In this document: one piece after another, positions 7,703-16,981 of the stretch
How the letters are laid out: each line of letters begins with the position of its first letter
Numbering within the stretch: the stretch's first letter is position 1
Origin: an uncultured Lachnobacterium sp.
Lineage (GTDB): Bacteria > Bacillota > Clostridia > Lachnospirales > Lachnospiraceae
NCBI GenBank assembly: GCA_900546625.1
Contig: URDU01000012.1
Coordinates: forward strand, 1-64,000
Length of the DNA: 64,000 nt
Direction of reading: 5' to 3'
Made by a program: the position numbers and the translations under genes
The notes under the pieces: generated by a model
What the model saw: the letters and a program-made list of their open reading frames with translations, nothing else
The model's database searches: none
What the model was told of the DNA's origin: nothing

Positions 7703-9022
7703 TTACAAATCATTAATTTTCTTTTTACTCATTTCCCTATTTGTTACCCCCAGAACAATACCACAAAAAATAACAATAATACTTACAGTATTAATGCTAA
7801 TTAATTGGGTATAAAAGAACAATAATAATAAAACAACATATAATAAAACATATCCCAATCTGGATTTACTCGTTTTTCCGCTATATATAATTTTAATATA
7901 GTAGTTCATCCATACAATAAATACTACTACAGTAAAAAGTAATCCCCCCAAACATAAAAAAGCTCCTAAATCGGCTTGTCCAAAATGTCTAAAACCTAAT
8001 ACATCATCTGTATGCCATGGAAATGCTCCCATTCCATATCCCAATTTTAACGCATTATATTTATCGAATGCATATATTACCATATATAGTCTATCCGCAC
8101 TACCATACCCCAAAATACTATTTGATGTTGTCGCTTCAATTAAAAGTTCAACAGCATATATAAAATTCATATATATCTCATCACGAATAATAGGCACTGT
8201 TAAATATAAAAATATCCCCATTATTGTCCCTACAAAAATTATCATAACAAGATTAAAATTTTTTCTTTCTATTTTCTTTTTCATAAAATTTAATCGTTCT
8301 GTCAAATACAAATAGAATAGCAATGCCAATGGCAACTCTATGTATACCATTTTATTGTCATTAAATGAAGAAATAACAATTACAAATGCAATTAATATAA
8401 TAGAATATATGCGATATACATAATTCCTTATATAATTTGAATTACAAAAATCACTATAATACAAATTGAGAATAATTATAAAAATTGAAAATAGTCCAAA
8501 TTGAGGTGTTGCCGAGTATCCCATCAAACCACATATTAAATCCTCGTGCATAGGATTTATCCATGTAGATATACCTGACATAAATCCTTCCACTTGGATT
8601 TGAATGCATGAAACAATCATATTAAAAATAAAATATAAATTTATAATCCAAATAGAACTGTTTAAAATTTGTAATACAAAGTAATAACGATAATTAATAA
8701 TATACGAAACATATACTAATGGAATTATTGCATACAAAATCGATAAAAAATTTGAAATGAAAATATCTCTATGGTATTCATGGCCTAATTTTGCACTAAA
8801 ATATCCAATAACAAAAATAATCAAAATCCATCCCATGCTTTTTAAAATCGAAATTTTTATTTTACCAACTAATAATATTTCTACAACCAAACGAACCAAT
8901 ATTAAAAAACAAATAACTTTTATGCCTATATTTGATAAATTCAAATAATTCAAAACTGCAACTTGTATAAAAAGAAGGGAAAAAATAATTTTATCAAAAA
9001 AATCAAATAATATAGTTTTCAT
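7703..9022 (-). CDS. Wzy-like polysaccharide polymerase / O-antigen ligase-type membrane protein
   Basis: 439 residues with about 11-12 hydrophobic segments and a larger polar loop near residues 300-345 (containing YGSADRLYMV and GYGMGAFPWHTDDVLGFRHFGQAD). That layout is typical of Wzy polymerases and O-antigen ligases, which are poorly conserved in sequence. Being the only such protein in a locus with a flippase, it is the best candidate for joining repeat units outside the membrane. The SD AAGGAGAG precedes the ATG. Its start overlaps the stop of the upstream glycosyltransferase by 4 bp (ATGA), indicating translational coupling. Confidence 0.72.
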   Translation of the reverse strand: MKTILFDFFDKIIFSLLFIQVAVLNYLNLSNIGIKVICFLILVRLVVEILLVGKIKISILKSMGWILIIFVIGYFSAKLGHEYHRDIFISNFLSILYAIIPLVYVSYIINYRYYFVLQILNSSIWIINLYFIFNMIVSCIQIQVEGFMSGISTWINPMHEDLICGLMGYSATPQFGLFSIFIIILNLYYSDFCNSNYIRNYVYRIYSIILIAFVIVISSFNDNKMVYIELPLALLFYLYLTERLNFMKKKIERKNFNLVMIIFVGTIMGIFLYLTVPIIRDEIYMNFIYAVELLIEATTSNSILGYGSADRLYMVIYAFDKYNALKLGYGMGAFPWHTDDVLGFRHFGQADLGAFLCLGGLLFTVVVFIVWMNYYIKIIYSGKTSKSRLGYVLLYVVLLLLFFYTQLISINTVSIIVIFCGIVLGVTNREMSKKKINDL

Positions 9023-10311
9023 CTCAATCTCTCCTTTATTTTTTTATAAATGTTGCAACTCATGTGTATACATGAAAGTATTCTAAATTTATGTGCATTA
9101 TGAATCTCATGGTAAATCTCATGATTATTAACATAACTTTTAGGTGAAATTAGTAAACTTATATCTTCATTGATTTCATAATTTGAATAATAATGATCTG
9201 TACAACATTCCAATTTTTTTATGAATTCTTTTGGTCTTTTCATTAAATATATTAGTTCATCTATATTCTCAAATACCAACCCGCTGTTTTCTTTAATTAC
9301 ACTTTCTGCAATGTTTCCCGATTGATTATATGTAATAACTTGTGCACCAACGCTTCTCATTTCATAGTAAGTATAACTATATGTTTCTTGACATTTAGAC
9401 CATAAAAAAGCAATATCAATTTTATATTTTTTTGCTGCAAGAGACATCGCCTTATTCCCCTGAATTGATGCATCAACATAAACTGAAGTAACAGCTTCTC
9501 TTTTCACCTTTGATGCTCCTAAATAATAAAATTCATAATTAGAACTATTTTTAAAAGATTCATACAACTTTTCCCATTCACTAATTCCTTTGTGTTCAAA
9601 TTCTCCGCCAACATATGCAATTCTCAATGGAAATTTAAGTTTATTTTTTTTGCATTTAGTATCAAATTTCAAATGTCCTCTAATATGAATACGATCATTC
9701 CAATTTGGATAAGCAATTAAAATATTATTTTTCACATTAAGTGAGGGGGCGATAACTCCCCAAATCATATCATCTATTTCTTCATAAAAGAATTTGATCT
9801 TTTTTTGACTTATGGCTGCTAATGATTTATAACAACAGTCATCACATACCTTAAAATTTCCTTCAAAATTCTTACAACAAATGCTTCTATTCTTCAATAA
9901 TATTGGCGATTCAGGGCATATTGAAGTATAATCATGAATCCAAATCAAAATAGGAAGCGAAATGCTCTGCAAATAATCTTTCAAATAATCGTAATCATGA
10001 TTTAATACATTATGTATATGAACTCCTATAAAATTTACTTTATATTTTTTTTGTACCATATTCATAACGTTTGGTATGTCTTTATATAAATATATACCCA
10101 GAAATTTTTTATCATAGTTGATTCCAACTTTTCCATTCATGTTACTTAAATGCTGCAAACGGCTATTTTCTTCAAATGAAAAAATCTGAAAATAATGTAT
10201 TTCATTTTTTTTAAGCACACAAGCAATCTCTCTCATACATTTTTCAGTTCCAGCATTTCTATATAAATAATCCGAATGCGAAATTGCTATAATACATTTA
10301 CTATTCTTCAT
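9019..10311 (-). CDS. Glycosyltransferase, GT4-like (GT-B fold)
   Basis: 430 residues. The N-terminal half has a GT-B-type start (CIIAISHSDYLYRNAGTEKCMREIA) and a Cys-rich stretch (CPES...CCKNFEGNFKVCDDCCY, about residues 133-163) seen in some capsule GT4 enzymes. The C-terminal half has RIAYVGGEFEHKG, then SYTYYEMRSVGAQVITYNQSG, the donor-binding region. It would add one sugar to the lipid-linked repeat unit at the inner membrane face. It overlaps both neighbours by 4 bp. Substrates cannot be deduced. The Cys cluster might bind a metal. Confidence 0.75.
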   Translation of the reverse strand: MKNSKCIIAISHSDYLYRNAGTEKCMREIACVLKKNEIHYFQIFSFEENSRLQHLSNMNGKVGINYDKKFLGIYLYKDIPNVMNMVQKKYKVNFIGVHIHNVLNHDYDYLKDYLQSISLPILIWIHDYTSICPESPILLKNRSICCKNFEGNFKVCDDCCYKSLAAISQKKIKFFYEEIDDMIWGVIAPSLNVKNNILIAYPNWNDRIHIRGHLKFDTKCKKNKLKFPLRIAYVGGEFEHKGISEWEKLYESFKNSSNYEFYYLGASKVKREAVTSVYVDASIQGNKAMSLAAKKYKIDIAFLWSKCQETYSYTYYEMRSVGAQVITYNQSGNIAESVIKENSGLVFENIDELIYLMKRPKEFIKKLECCTDHYYSNYEINEDISLLISPKSYVNNHEIYHEIHNAHKFRILSCIHMSCNIYKKIKERLR

Positions 10312-11324
10312 ACTTGATTACCTTCTAAATAACTTTGCAACATTGAAAGCAGCCTAACCGGTGAGTACCTACCATCATAATCATAATTTACTATATCTAT
10401 TTTTCCTTGCAATAAAGTCTGAATTTCTTCCGTATTCTCAAAATAATACATATGATTTTTTTTGTAGTATGGTGTTTTTTTAACACTAGGATTATTTGTA
10501 AGTAATGCTTTATTATATTGTAATGCCTCGAAATAACGCAATGAAAGTCCACTCTGCTCTGGTATTCTAATATCAACAATTCCATATGATTTTGATAATT
10601 CTTCTACTACCTTGTCATATGGAATATATTTATTATAAATAATTCCATCGTCTTTGATCATTTCATTCTCTTCAACATCTGTAATTCTAAACAAGCATTT
10701 ATAACCACTCTTCTTAAGTGCAAAAAATGTGTCCATAATATAATCATATCTATTTTTCTTCTTACCCACAAAATAAAAATCGTATTCTTTTTTTGCTTTT
10801 GAAGGAATCAATCCCGAATATAAAGACGGAAAATAATGCAGTTTATATTTACTTGCATCATGATTATCAAACGTAAATATTTTATCCATATTCAAAGAAT
10901 TAATAATTTTTTTAACAGTATTACTATTTGCATTAAAATCGTGTTCACAAGAATTCAATAATATTAAACAATATGTTAAATTGTATTTTATCTTCAATCT
11001 TTTCCAAAAAATAAAATCGGTTTGTACACGCATTACATCTGAAAAAACAATAATATTTTTAAAATCGGTATCAAATTCAACGTCATTTATTGTATAATAT
11101 TTGCGCCATAGTTTCTTACCTGGAATATGCCAGAATAGATTTAATTTGAAACTATATTGCTTTTGTTCAACAGCGTCGAACATTTTTTTTAGTGGAAATT
11201 TTTCATATATTGGTGTATCTAAAAATATAACATTTTCTTTTTCAACTGCATCTTTCCACATATATTTTATATAGTCGTTTCCTGTTCCGATAATATAAAA
11301 TCTATATTTATTATATTTTTTCAC
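10308..11324 (-). CDS. Putative glycosyltransferase (CgeB/GT-B-like)
   Basis: 338 residues. The N-terminus (YRFYIIGTGNDYIKY) and the C-terminal EQSGLSLRYFEALQYNKALLTN...YYKKNHMYYF resemble the nucleotide-sugar-binding half of GT-B enzymes, with SGLSLRYFEAL equivalent to the usual E-x7-E region. There is no signal peptide or membrane segment. The N-terminal domain is divergent, so the assignment rests on the C-terminal half and on position inside the operon, with a 4-bp overlap to the next gene. Substrate unknown. Confidence 0.6.
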   Translation of the reverse strand: MKKYNKYRFYIIGTGNDYIKYMWKDAVEKENVIFLDTPIYEKFPLKKMFDAVEQKQYSFKLNLFWHIPGKKLWRKYYTINDVEFDTDFKNIIVFSDVMRVQTDFIFWKRLKIKYNLTYCLILLNSCEHDFNANSNTVKKIINSLNMDKIFTFDNHDASKYKLHYFPSLYSGLIPSKAKKEYDFYFVGKKKNRYDYIMDTFFALKKSGYKCLFRITDVEENEMIKDDGIIYNKYIPYDKVVEELSKSYGIVDIRIPEQSGLSLRYFEALQYNKALLTNNPSVKKTPYYKKNHMYYFENTEEIQTLLQGKIDIVNYDYDGRYSPVRLLSMLQSYLEGNQV

Positions 11325-11346
11325 TAAAAATCACCTGATTTCTTAA

Positions 11347-12264
11347 TTAATTCCGACAATCATAAAATCGAATATTATATATTAAATTGTTACATAAATC
11401 ATTTTCTATTTTATATGTCAATTTATGTATTGAACTTATTTTACAAATAATATCAAAAAATATCTCATTAATATTTTTTATATTTTTTTGCATTAATAAT
11501 GGAATATTTGCTGGGATAAATACCATTTTTTTAATGTCTTGTGGATATTTTTCACTTGCCATTTTCATAAAAATAAACATAATAAAATAATCCCTAATTT
11601 TGTTTTCTTTTCTCCAATATTCATTCATTAAATCTAGTGTAACTTGTAATATTCTATTATGGGCATTTGCCTTAATAAACCAGCTTTCACCAATTTTTGT
11701 AACATCGTAATCATTTGATTGATACATAAAAAAATCTGCGTTTTTTATATAATCTGGAAGTTTCCCTGTCATTAGTACTGTGGCATCAACCCAAATTCCA
11801 CCAAACTGTGTCAAAACACTCAATCTAACAAAATCTGAAAATAATGTGTTACTAATAATCCCTTTTTTCCACTTATTTATTATATAATCAGGGAGCTTAA
11901 CATATTCGAACAAATTATTCTGATCAATAACATGAATTTTTCTATCTGGCATCCATTTTTTTATTGATTGATAACATACTTTCACAATATCCGGAGCATT
12001 ATCTATCCCCTGCAACCAACAAATCCATACATTATCTGTTTCTATTCCACTATCCTTTTCATTATAACAGCATGAATTTAAAAACCTTGAATAATGCTTT
12101 TTTAAATATCTATATACTCTATTCCTGACTTCTAAATCTTGTAATTCATGATTTGAATATCCAAATTTTTCAAATAAAGCACATGGCATTTTATATCTAA
12201 GATTTCCATATTTCAATGCACGATTTAATGCACCTTTAAATCCTCCATCTAATTCATTAAGCAT
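11347..12264 (-). CDS. Capsular polysaccharide synthesis glycosyltransferase (GT32-like)
   Basis: About 305 residues matching the Caps_synth / glycosyltransferase sugar-binding family (PF05704): VWICWLQGIDNAPDIVKVCYQSI, SDFVRLSVLTQFGGIWVDATVL and a later SWFIKANAHNRIL. WVDA holds the expected metal/nucleotide-sugar Asp of the DxD-type motif. A GTG at 12273 is in frame, but AGGTGG sits just before the ATG at 12264, which I take as the start. The gene follows the acetyltransferase stop at 12274 almost directly, so it is in the same operon. Confidence 0.82.
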   Translation of the reverse strand: MLNELDGGFKGALNRALKYGNLRYKMPCALFEKFGYSNHELQDLEVRNRVYRYLKKHYSRFLNSCCYNEKDSGIETDNVWICWLQGIDNAPDIVKVCYQSIKKWMPDRKIHVIDQNNLFEYVKLPDYIINKWKKGIISNTLFSDFVRLSVLTQFGGIWVDATVLMTGKLPDYIKNADFFMYQSNDYDVTKIGESWFIKANAHNRILQVTLDLMNEYWRKENKIRDYFIMFIFMKMASEKYPQDIKKMVFIPANIPLLMQKNIKNINEIFFDIICKISSIHKLTYKIENDLCNNLIYNIRFYDCRN

Positions 12265-12273
12265 CTCTACCAC

Positions 12274-12679
12274 CTATTTTATAATGTGTGCAGGATTACC
12301 CACAACTGTTGCACCTGCCGGCACAGATTTTGTAACTACAGTTCCCGCTCCTATCACAGCATTTTCACCTACTTGAATATTCCCCAGTATTATCGCATAT
12401 GCACCTATTTTCACTCCCCCCCCCGATATGTGGAATGCCTTTATCGTTTGCACCTATTGTTACATGATGCTGAATTAAAACATTTTTTCCTACAACAGCA
12501 TTTTCATTAATAACAGTACCTAATCCATTGTGGGCAAAATTTACACTCGAAGAAAGGCAATTATTGGGATGAATATCACAATAAAAGTAATGTTTGCAAA
12601 ACCAATATATAAACTTCTTGCATAATTTTGATTTACTTTTACAACCAAATTTTATAACCTTATTTATATCTAAATCCAT
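12274..12679 (-). pseudogene. Serine-acetyltransferase-like hexapeptide-repeat protein, frameshifted in a G9 tract
   Basis: The start is ATG 12679, with AAGGTG 6 nt upstream. The frame reads [19 protein letters not shown], a left-handed beta-helix acetyltransferase pattern, up to GIPHIGGG, then derails. The plus strand has nine C at 12416-12424. With eight, the frame continues [21 protein letters not shown]...[10 protein letters not shown] and stops exactly at 12274, giving a complete protein of about 134 residues. A single base in a homopolymer therefore decides the product. It could be slipped-strand phase variation, a fixed mutation or a sequencing error. The intact protein would O-acetylate a sugar of the polysaccharide. 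Confidence 0.85.
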
Positions 12680-12689
12680 TTTTATCACC

Positions 12690-13748
12690 TTATAACTCTG
12701 AATAAATAGCACTCAACTTTTGATGCATCACATCCATACTAAATTTCTGATCAATCAGATTTCTATTAGCTATTCCAGCACTTTTTATAGAATTCTCATC
12801 TTTACAGTACTTTAGTAGTGCATCAGCCAATGCCTTAATATCTCCTGGCTCAATAAGAATTCCATTTTCTTCTTTTACTACTTCTGGAATAGCTCCCACC
12901 ATTGTACTTATAATTGCTTTACCACAAGCCATCCCCTCCAATATAGCCATTGGTAACCCCTCGTTATATGATGGTAAAACTAATACACTGGATTTTTTCA
13001 AAAGTTCTAATTTCCTCTTAAAATCTGCCCATCCTATGATTAAAATATTATGCTCTAGCTTATTATCTTTTACTAACTCTTCACATTTTTCAATTTCACC
13101 ATCTCCAGCCAAATAACATAAAATATCAGGAATTTCAGATCGAACTAGATTAATTGCATTAATCAAATCATATGTGCCCTTTCTTTGCCCCAGTCTACCA
13201 AGTGCAACAAACGTATGCGGATGATCTTTATAATCCGAAATGGCTGGTTTTAGACGTTCTGTATCAATACCATTTTCAAGCACAATACAGTTGTTTAATC
13301 CAAATGTTTTATCAAATTTATTCTTCCATTCATCAGACAATGCTATAACTTTATCGGCAGAATTAAGAATAGAACAGATTTTTTTCTTATTATTGCTCTT
13401 ATTATAAAATTCCATGTATTCCGCACCATGCACGTGCAGAATCACTTTTTTTCCCCATCTTTTTGCTGCATTCACATACCAGCCTTTTCTAAAAGTGCTG
13501 CCATATGACGCTGTGTGAATATGATAAATATCATAACTTCGTTTTGTTATATAAAAATGTAAAAATGACCATACTGAGTATGCCAAAACTGTTAATATAT
13601 TTCCATCTATATAAGATTCATAAATTTCTATATCATATTGCTCATTTAATATTTTATCTTTTGATATTTCTTCAATTACCGTTGCCATTCCCCCTTTCGA
13701 TTTTGTAGGGCTTGGTCCAACAACCAATATTCTTTTCTTTTCTGTCAT
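12690..13748 (-). CDS. Glycosyltransferase family 4
   Basis: 352 residues, a clear GT4 enzyme: RILVVGPSPTKSKGGMATVI at the N-terminus (glycine-rich acceptor loop), FVALGRLGQRKGTYDLI at the start of the second Rossmann domain, and PSYNEGLPMAILEGMACGKA, the E-x7-E donor-binding motif. A retaining glycosyl transfer from an activated nucleotide sugar is expected, on the inner face of the membrane. It is followed after 10 bp by the frameshifted acetyltransferase. Confidence 0.88.
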   Translation of the reverse strand: MTEKKRILVVGPSPTKSKGGMATVIEEISKDKILNEQYDIEIYESYIDGNILTVLAYSVWSFLHFYITKRSYDIYHIHTASYGSTFRKGWYVNAAKRWGKKVILHVHGAEYMEFYNKSNNKKKICSILNSADKVIALSDEWKNKFDKTFGLNNCIVLENGIDTERLKPAISDYKDHPHTFVALGRLGQRKGTYDLINAINLVRSEIPDILCYLAGDGEIEKCEELVKDNKLEHNILIIGWADFKRKLELLKKSSVLVLPSYNEGLPMAILEGMACGKAIISTMVGAIPEVVKEENGILIEPGDIKALADALLKYCKDENSIKSAGIANRNLIDQKFSMDVMHQKLSAIYSEL

Positions 13749-13805
13749 TCTTAATCCTTTTTAAATCGATAATTTATACTTTATCTTGCTAATTTATAAA
13801 TCAAC

Positions 13806-14705
13806 TTAAATACTTCTCTTTATATTTCCCCAATACGGAATCTCCAATTTTTGTCCAAACATTAAATCTGTTTCATATTTGATATCTGGATCAAACCCCG
13901 AATTCGGTGACAATGTTATTTCACCAAAATATATCTTCCCATCGACGTTATACAAATCTATTCTTGCAAACACAAAATCTTTTGAGAGTTCTTTTGCAAT
14001 ATCTATCATTTCATCTAAATTCTTAGGCTTTTGTATATCAACATTTTTTATGTTTTCATCACCTTTGTTTAGTGGTTGAAACTGCCATTCCTGATTGAAA
14101 AAATAATATGATGCTCTGTGTGTATTTTTACTAAATCTGTCTTTACACACCAAAATCACATCTGGCACCCCATTAAAACAATATATCTTATAGTCCATCG
14201 GAACATTACCGTTATCAGAAATAAACTTTTCACACAAAATCATTGGCTTTATATTACGATACTGATACTCTCGTCCAATATAAAAAAAATTACTATTTAA
14301 TGATTTTTCAATCTTTCTTTTGGCTTCGATATGATCTAGTTTTTCTTTATCGTTGCAAACCACTAACCCACCTGAATCATGATTACACTTCAGAACAAAT
14401 TTTTCCGGCAACAACGAAAAATCTATATCGTCATATTTCTTCCAACTTCCTATCAATGGAATCAAATATTTCTCTCCAATTTTATCCTTCACATACTCTC
14501 GTACAAGCAATTTATCAGACACTATGGATTGCAGTGGAAATCTATAATTAAACTTTAACCACTGTAATTTTTCATTCAAAGTGATTGGATTATTCATATT
14601 GAGCTTTCTTCCAACCCGTAATCTATAATATAGTTTTATGTAACTTTTATCAGGTAAAAATCTTAGACTTTTTTTTGCAAAAGTCATTATTTTATCTCTG
14701 TTCAT
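13806..14705 (-). CDS. TupA-like ATP-grasp protein
   Basis: 299 residues of the TupA-like ATP-grasp family (PF14305) found in teichuronopeptide and capsule loci. Visible marks are LNEKLQWLKFNYR, VSDKLLVREYVKDKIGEKYL, LPEKFVLKCNHDSGG (nucleotide-binding lysine and glycine-rich loop), EKFISD and the metal-binding ARIDLYNVDGKIYFGEIT near the C-terminus. ATP-grasp enzymes join a carboxylate to an amine, so it may attach an amino acid or similar group to a uronic acid of the polymer; ugd in the same operon could supply that uronic acid. Annotation pipelines often call this family a glycosyltransferase. Confidence 0.82.
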   Translation of the reverse strand: MNRDKIMTFAKKSLRFLPDKSYIKLYYRLRVGRKLNMNNPITLNEKLQWLKFNYRFPLQSIVSDKLLVREYVKDKIGEKYLIPLIGSWKKYDDIDFSLLPEKFVLKCNHDSGGLVVCNDKEKLDHIEAKRKIEKSLNSNFFYIGREYQYRNIKPMILCEKFISDNGNVPMDYKIYCFNGVPDVILVCKDRFSKNTHRASYYFFNQEWQFQPLNKGDENIKNVDIQKPKNLDEMIDIAKELSKDFVFARIDLYNVDGKIYFGEITLSPNSGFDPDIKYETDLMFGQKLEIPYWGNIKRSI

Positions 14706-14707
14706 TT

Positions 14708-15199
14708 TTAAATTTCCTTTATAAATTCTTCTATACTATCTATAATATTTTTAGTATTTGATACATAGCTAGCATATTTTGTATTTCTAACCGTTTTTAA
14801 TGCTATTTCCAAATCTTCCGTTGCTTTACACGAATATATCAGATTCAAATCATCAAACTGTTTAATTAACTGTAGTTGATGATCATCTACATGTTCTCCA
14901 TATTTTGCCAGCCTCGGAACAGCAATAACCTTTTTTCCTAGTTTAACAGCTCCGATAATTGCACCTGTTCCACCATGAGTTATAACAATATCAGCATTTC
15001 CCATTTCCATACCAAATTTATCTCTATCCAAAAAATTTTCATATTTATAATTCTTTGGAATGTAATCACTGTATCCAACCTGTGCAAAAACATTTTGTGA
15101 TTTAATTATTTCTTTTTCGCACAATTCATCTACTGCTTTTAATAATCTATTAAACTGAAATTTTTGTGAGCCTAATGTGATAAATATTCTTTCACACAT
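14708..15199 (-). CDS. Alg13-like glycosyltransferase subunit (PssE/EpsF type)
   Basis: 163 residues matching the GT28 C-terminal domain (PF04101): IFITLGSQKFQFNRLLKAVDEL at the N-terminus and NADIVITHGGTGAIIGAVKLGKKVIAVPR, the nucleotide-sugar-binding loop. Proteins of this length work as the donor-binding half of a two-subunit enzyme whose membrane-anchored half is Alg14-like. That partner is the gene directly upstream (15200-15673), and start and stop codons abut. Together they probably add the second sugar to the lipid carrier. Confidence 0.85.
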   Translation of the reverse strand: MCERIFITLGSQKFQFNRLLKAVDELCEKEIIKSQNVFAQVGYSDYIPKNYKYENFLDRDKFGMEMGNADIVITHGGTGAIIGAVKLGKKVIAVPRLAKYGEHVDDHQLQLIKQFDDLNLIYSCKATEDLEIALKTVRNTKYASYVSNTKNIIDSIEEFIKEI

Positions 15200-15673
15200 T
15201 TAATATATTCCTCCCAAATAAACAGCTTTAGGATAAAACTTTAACATTGACTCCCACTGTACGTAAAACCTATCAGCAAATTTATAAAGTAATTTTCCTG
15301 TTTCAGTTGGAGATGTAACTTTTGCAAATGACTCAATATAAATAAGTTCTTTTCCCATTATTTTTGAAATCATACATATAGGAATCATTGCCAAAACACC
15401 TGTACATATGATTACATCCGGTTTTTCTTTTCTATAAATTCCTATTGATTTCCATACATTTTGAATCATAGTCCAAATAAGATTTTTTTCTTTACGATTA
15501 ACCTGATTCAAATAATAAATCTTCTCTCCTTTTGTCTCAGCACTATAATTTGTCTTTTCAGTAATTACAAAACTGTCGTATTTTTCCATAAGAGGTTTCA
15601 ACATCAAAAGCTGTTCATAATGACCGCCTGATGAAGCAGCGAAACATATTTTAATTTTTTTCTTATCATCCAT
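15200..15673 (-). CDS. Alg14-like glycosyltransferase subunit (PssD type)
   Basis: 157 residues of the Alg14 family (PF08660): KICFAASSGGHYEQLLMLKPL with the SGGH loop, VIICTGVLAMIPICMI as the hydrophobic membrane-associating segment, and YIESFAKVTSPTETGKLLY. It recruits the Alg13-like catalytic subunit to the membrane and provides the acceptor site. It lies 2 bp after ugd and abuts its partner gene. Confidence 0.85.
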   Translation of the reverse strand: MDDKKKIKICFAASSGGHYEQLLMLKPLMEKYDSFVITEKTNYSAETKGEKIYYLNQVNRKEKNLIWTMIQNVWKSIGIYRKEKPDVIICTGVLAMIPICMISKIMGKELIYIESFAKVTSPTETGKLLYKFADRFYVQWESMLKFYPKAVYLGGIY

Positions 15674-15675
15674 GT

Positions 15676-16923
15676 TTAATCCCTCTCAAATATATCTCTC
15701 GTATAAACCTTTTCTTTTACATCATCAAGTTCTTCATTATATCGATTTGCAATTATGGCCTGACTCACAATCTTAAACTTATCCAAATCGTTAATAACTA
15801 CACTTCCAAAGAATGTTTCTCCATCCTTTAGTGTTGGTTCATAGACAATTACAGTAGCTCCTTTAGCCTTAATCCTCTTCATAACTCCTTGAATAGAACT
15901 CTGTCTAAAATTATCACTGTTACTCTTCATTGTTAAACGATATACACCAACAATTACTTTTTTCTCTTTTTTTACACTAAATTCGTTGTCGTCATCATAA
16001 CCATAATAACCTGCAAGCTTCAAAACACGGTCTGCAATAAAATCTTTTCTAGTTCTATTACTTTCAACAATAGCCCCAATCAGATTTTCAGGGACATCGG
16101 CATAATTTGCTAACAATTGTTTAGTGTCTTTTGGCAAGCAATATCCACCATATCCAAATGAAGGATTATTGTAATGACTTCCTATACGAGGATCAAGACA
16201 AACTCCTTCTATTATTTGTTTGGTGTTTAATCCTTTACTTTCTGCATATGTATCCAACTCATTAAAATAAGCTACTCGCAATGCTAAATATGTATTAGCA
16301 AAAAGCTTAACAGCTTCTGCCTCTGTAAATCCCATAACAAGCGTATCAATATTATTTTTTATAGCGCCTTCTTGCAGCAATACAGCAAACTCATTGGCAG
16401 CTTTCATAAGTTTTTCATCTTCTAAATCGGTACCTACTATAATTCTTGAAGGATATAAATTATCATATAAGGCTTTACTTTCTCTTAAAAATTCCGGACT
16501 AAAAATAATATTTTTCGTACCATACTTTTTACGTACACTCGCTGTATAACCAACCGGAATCGTTGACTTGATTACCATAATGGCATTAGGATTGCATTTA
16601 AGAACCATTTCAATAACATTTTCTACAGCTGTAGTATCAAAATGTTGTGTTTCAGAATCATAATTTGTTGGTGTAGCTATAATCACAAAATCAGCATCCT
16701 TATATGCCATTTTTCCATCTAAAGTAGCTGTCAAATCAAGTTTTTTTTCATTTAAATACTTTTCTATATACTCATCTTGAATAGGTGATATTCGTTTATT
16801 TATCAAATCAACCTTTTCTTTAATAACATCTACAGCCACTACCTTGTTGTGCTGTGACAACAAGGTAGCAATTGATAGTCCAACATAGCCTGTTCCAGCA
16901 ACTGCAATTTTTACGTTTTTCAT
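15676..16923 (-). CDS. ugd: UDP-glucose/nucleotide-sugar 6-dehydrogenase
   Basis: 415 residues. Oxidises a UDP-hexose to the uronic acid with two NAD+. The N-terminal Rossmann motif is AGTGYVGLS (about 9-17), followed by [20 protein letters not shown]. The catalytic cysteine sits in [14 protein letters not shown]. The C-terminal NAD/UDP domain ([19 protein letters not shown]) is complete. Its product is a likely precursor of an acidic polysaccharide. AT-rich codon use matches the genes downstream and differs from the sugar transferase upstream, placing the compositional boundary near 16.95 kb. Confidence 0.92.
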   Translation of the reverse strand: MKNVKIAVAGTGYVGLSIATLLSQHNKVVAVDVIKEKVDLINKRISPIQDEYIEKYLNEKKLDLTATLDGKMAYKDADFVIIATPTNYDSETQHFDTTAVENVIEMVLKCNPNAIMVIKSTIPVGYTASVRKKYGTKNIIFSPEFLRESKALYDNLYPSRIIVGTDLEDEKLMKAANEFAVLLQEGAIKNNIDTLVMGFTEAEAVKLFANTYLALRVAYFNELDTYAESKGLNTKQIIEGVCLDPRIGSHYNNPSFGYGGYCLPKDTKQLLANYADVPENLIGAIVESNRTRKDFIADRVLKLAGYYGYDDDNEFSVKKEKKVIVGVYRLTMKSNSDNFRQSSIQGVMKRIKAKGATVIVYEPTLKDGETFFGSVVINDLDKFKIVSQAIIANRYNEELDDVKEKVYTRDIFERD

Positions 16924-16981
16924 TATAAAAATTCTCTCCTAGTTCTTACGTTTTAGCATGCCTACCTAATGCAAATTTTCC

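Noticed and set aside
12286-12510. Plus-strand frame across the acetyltransferase C-tract
   Set aside because: It is antisense to the clearly homologous beta-helix acetyltransferase, which is restored by a one-base change.
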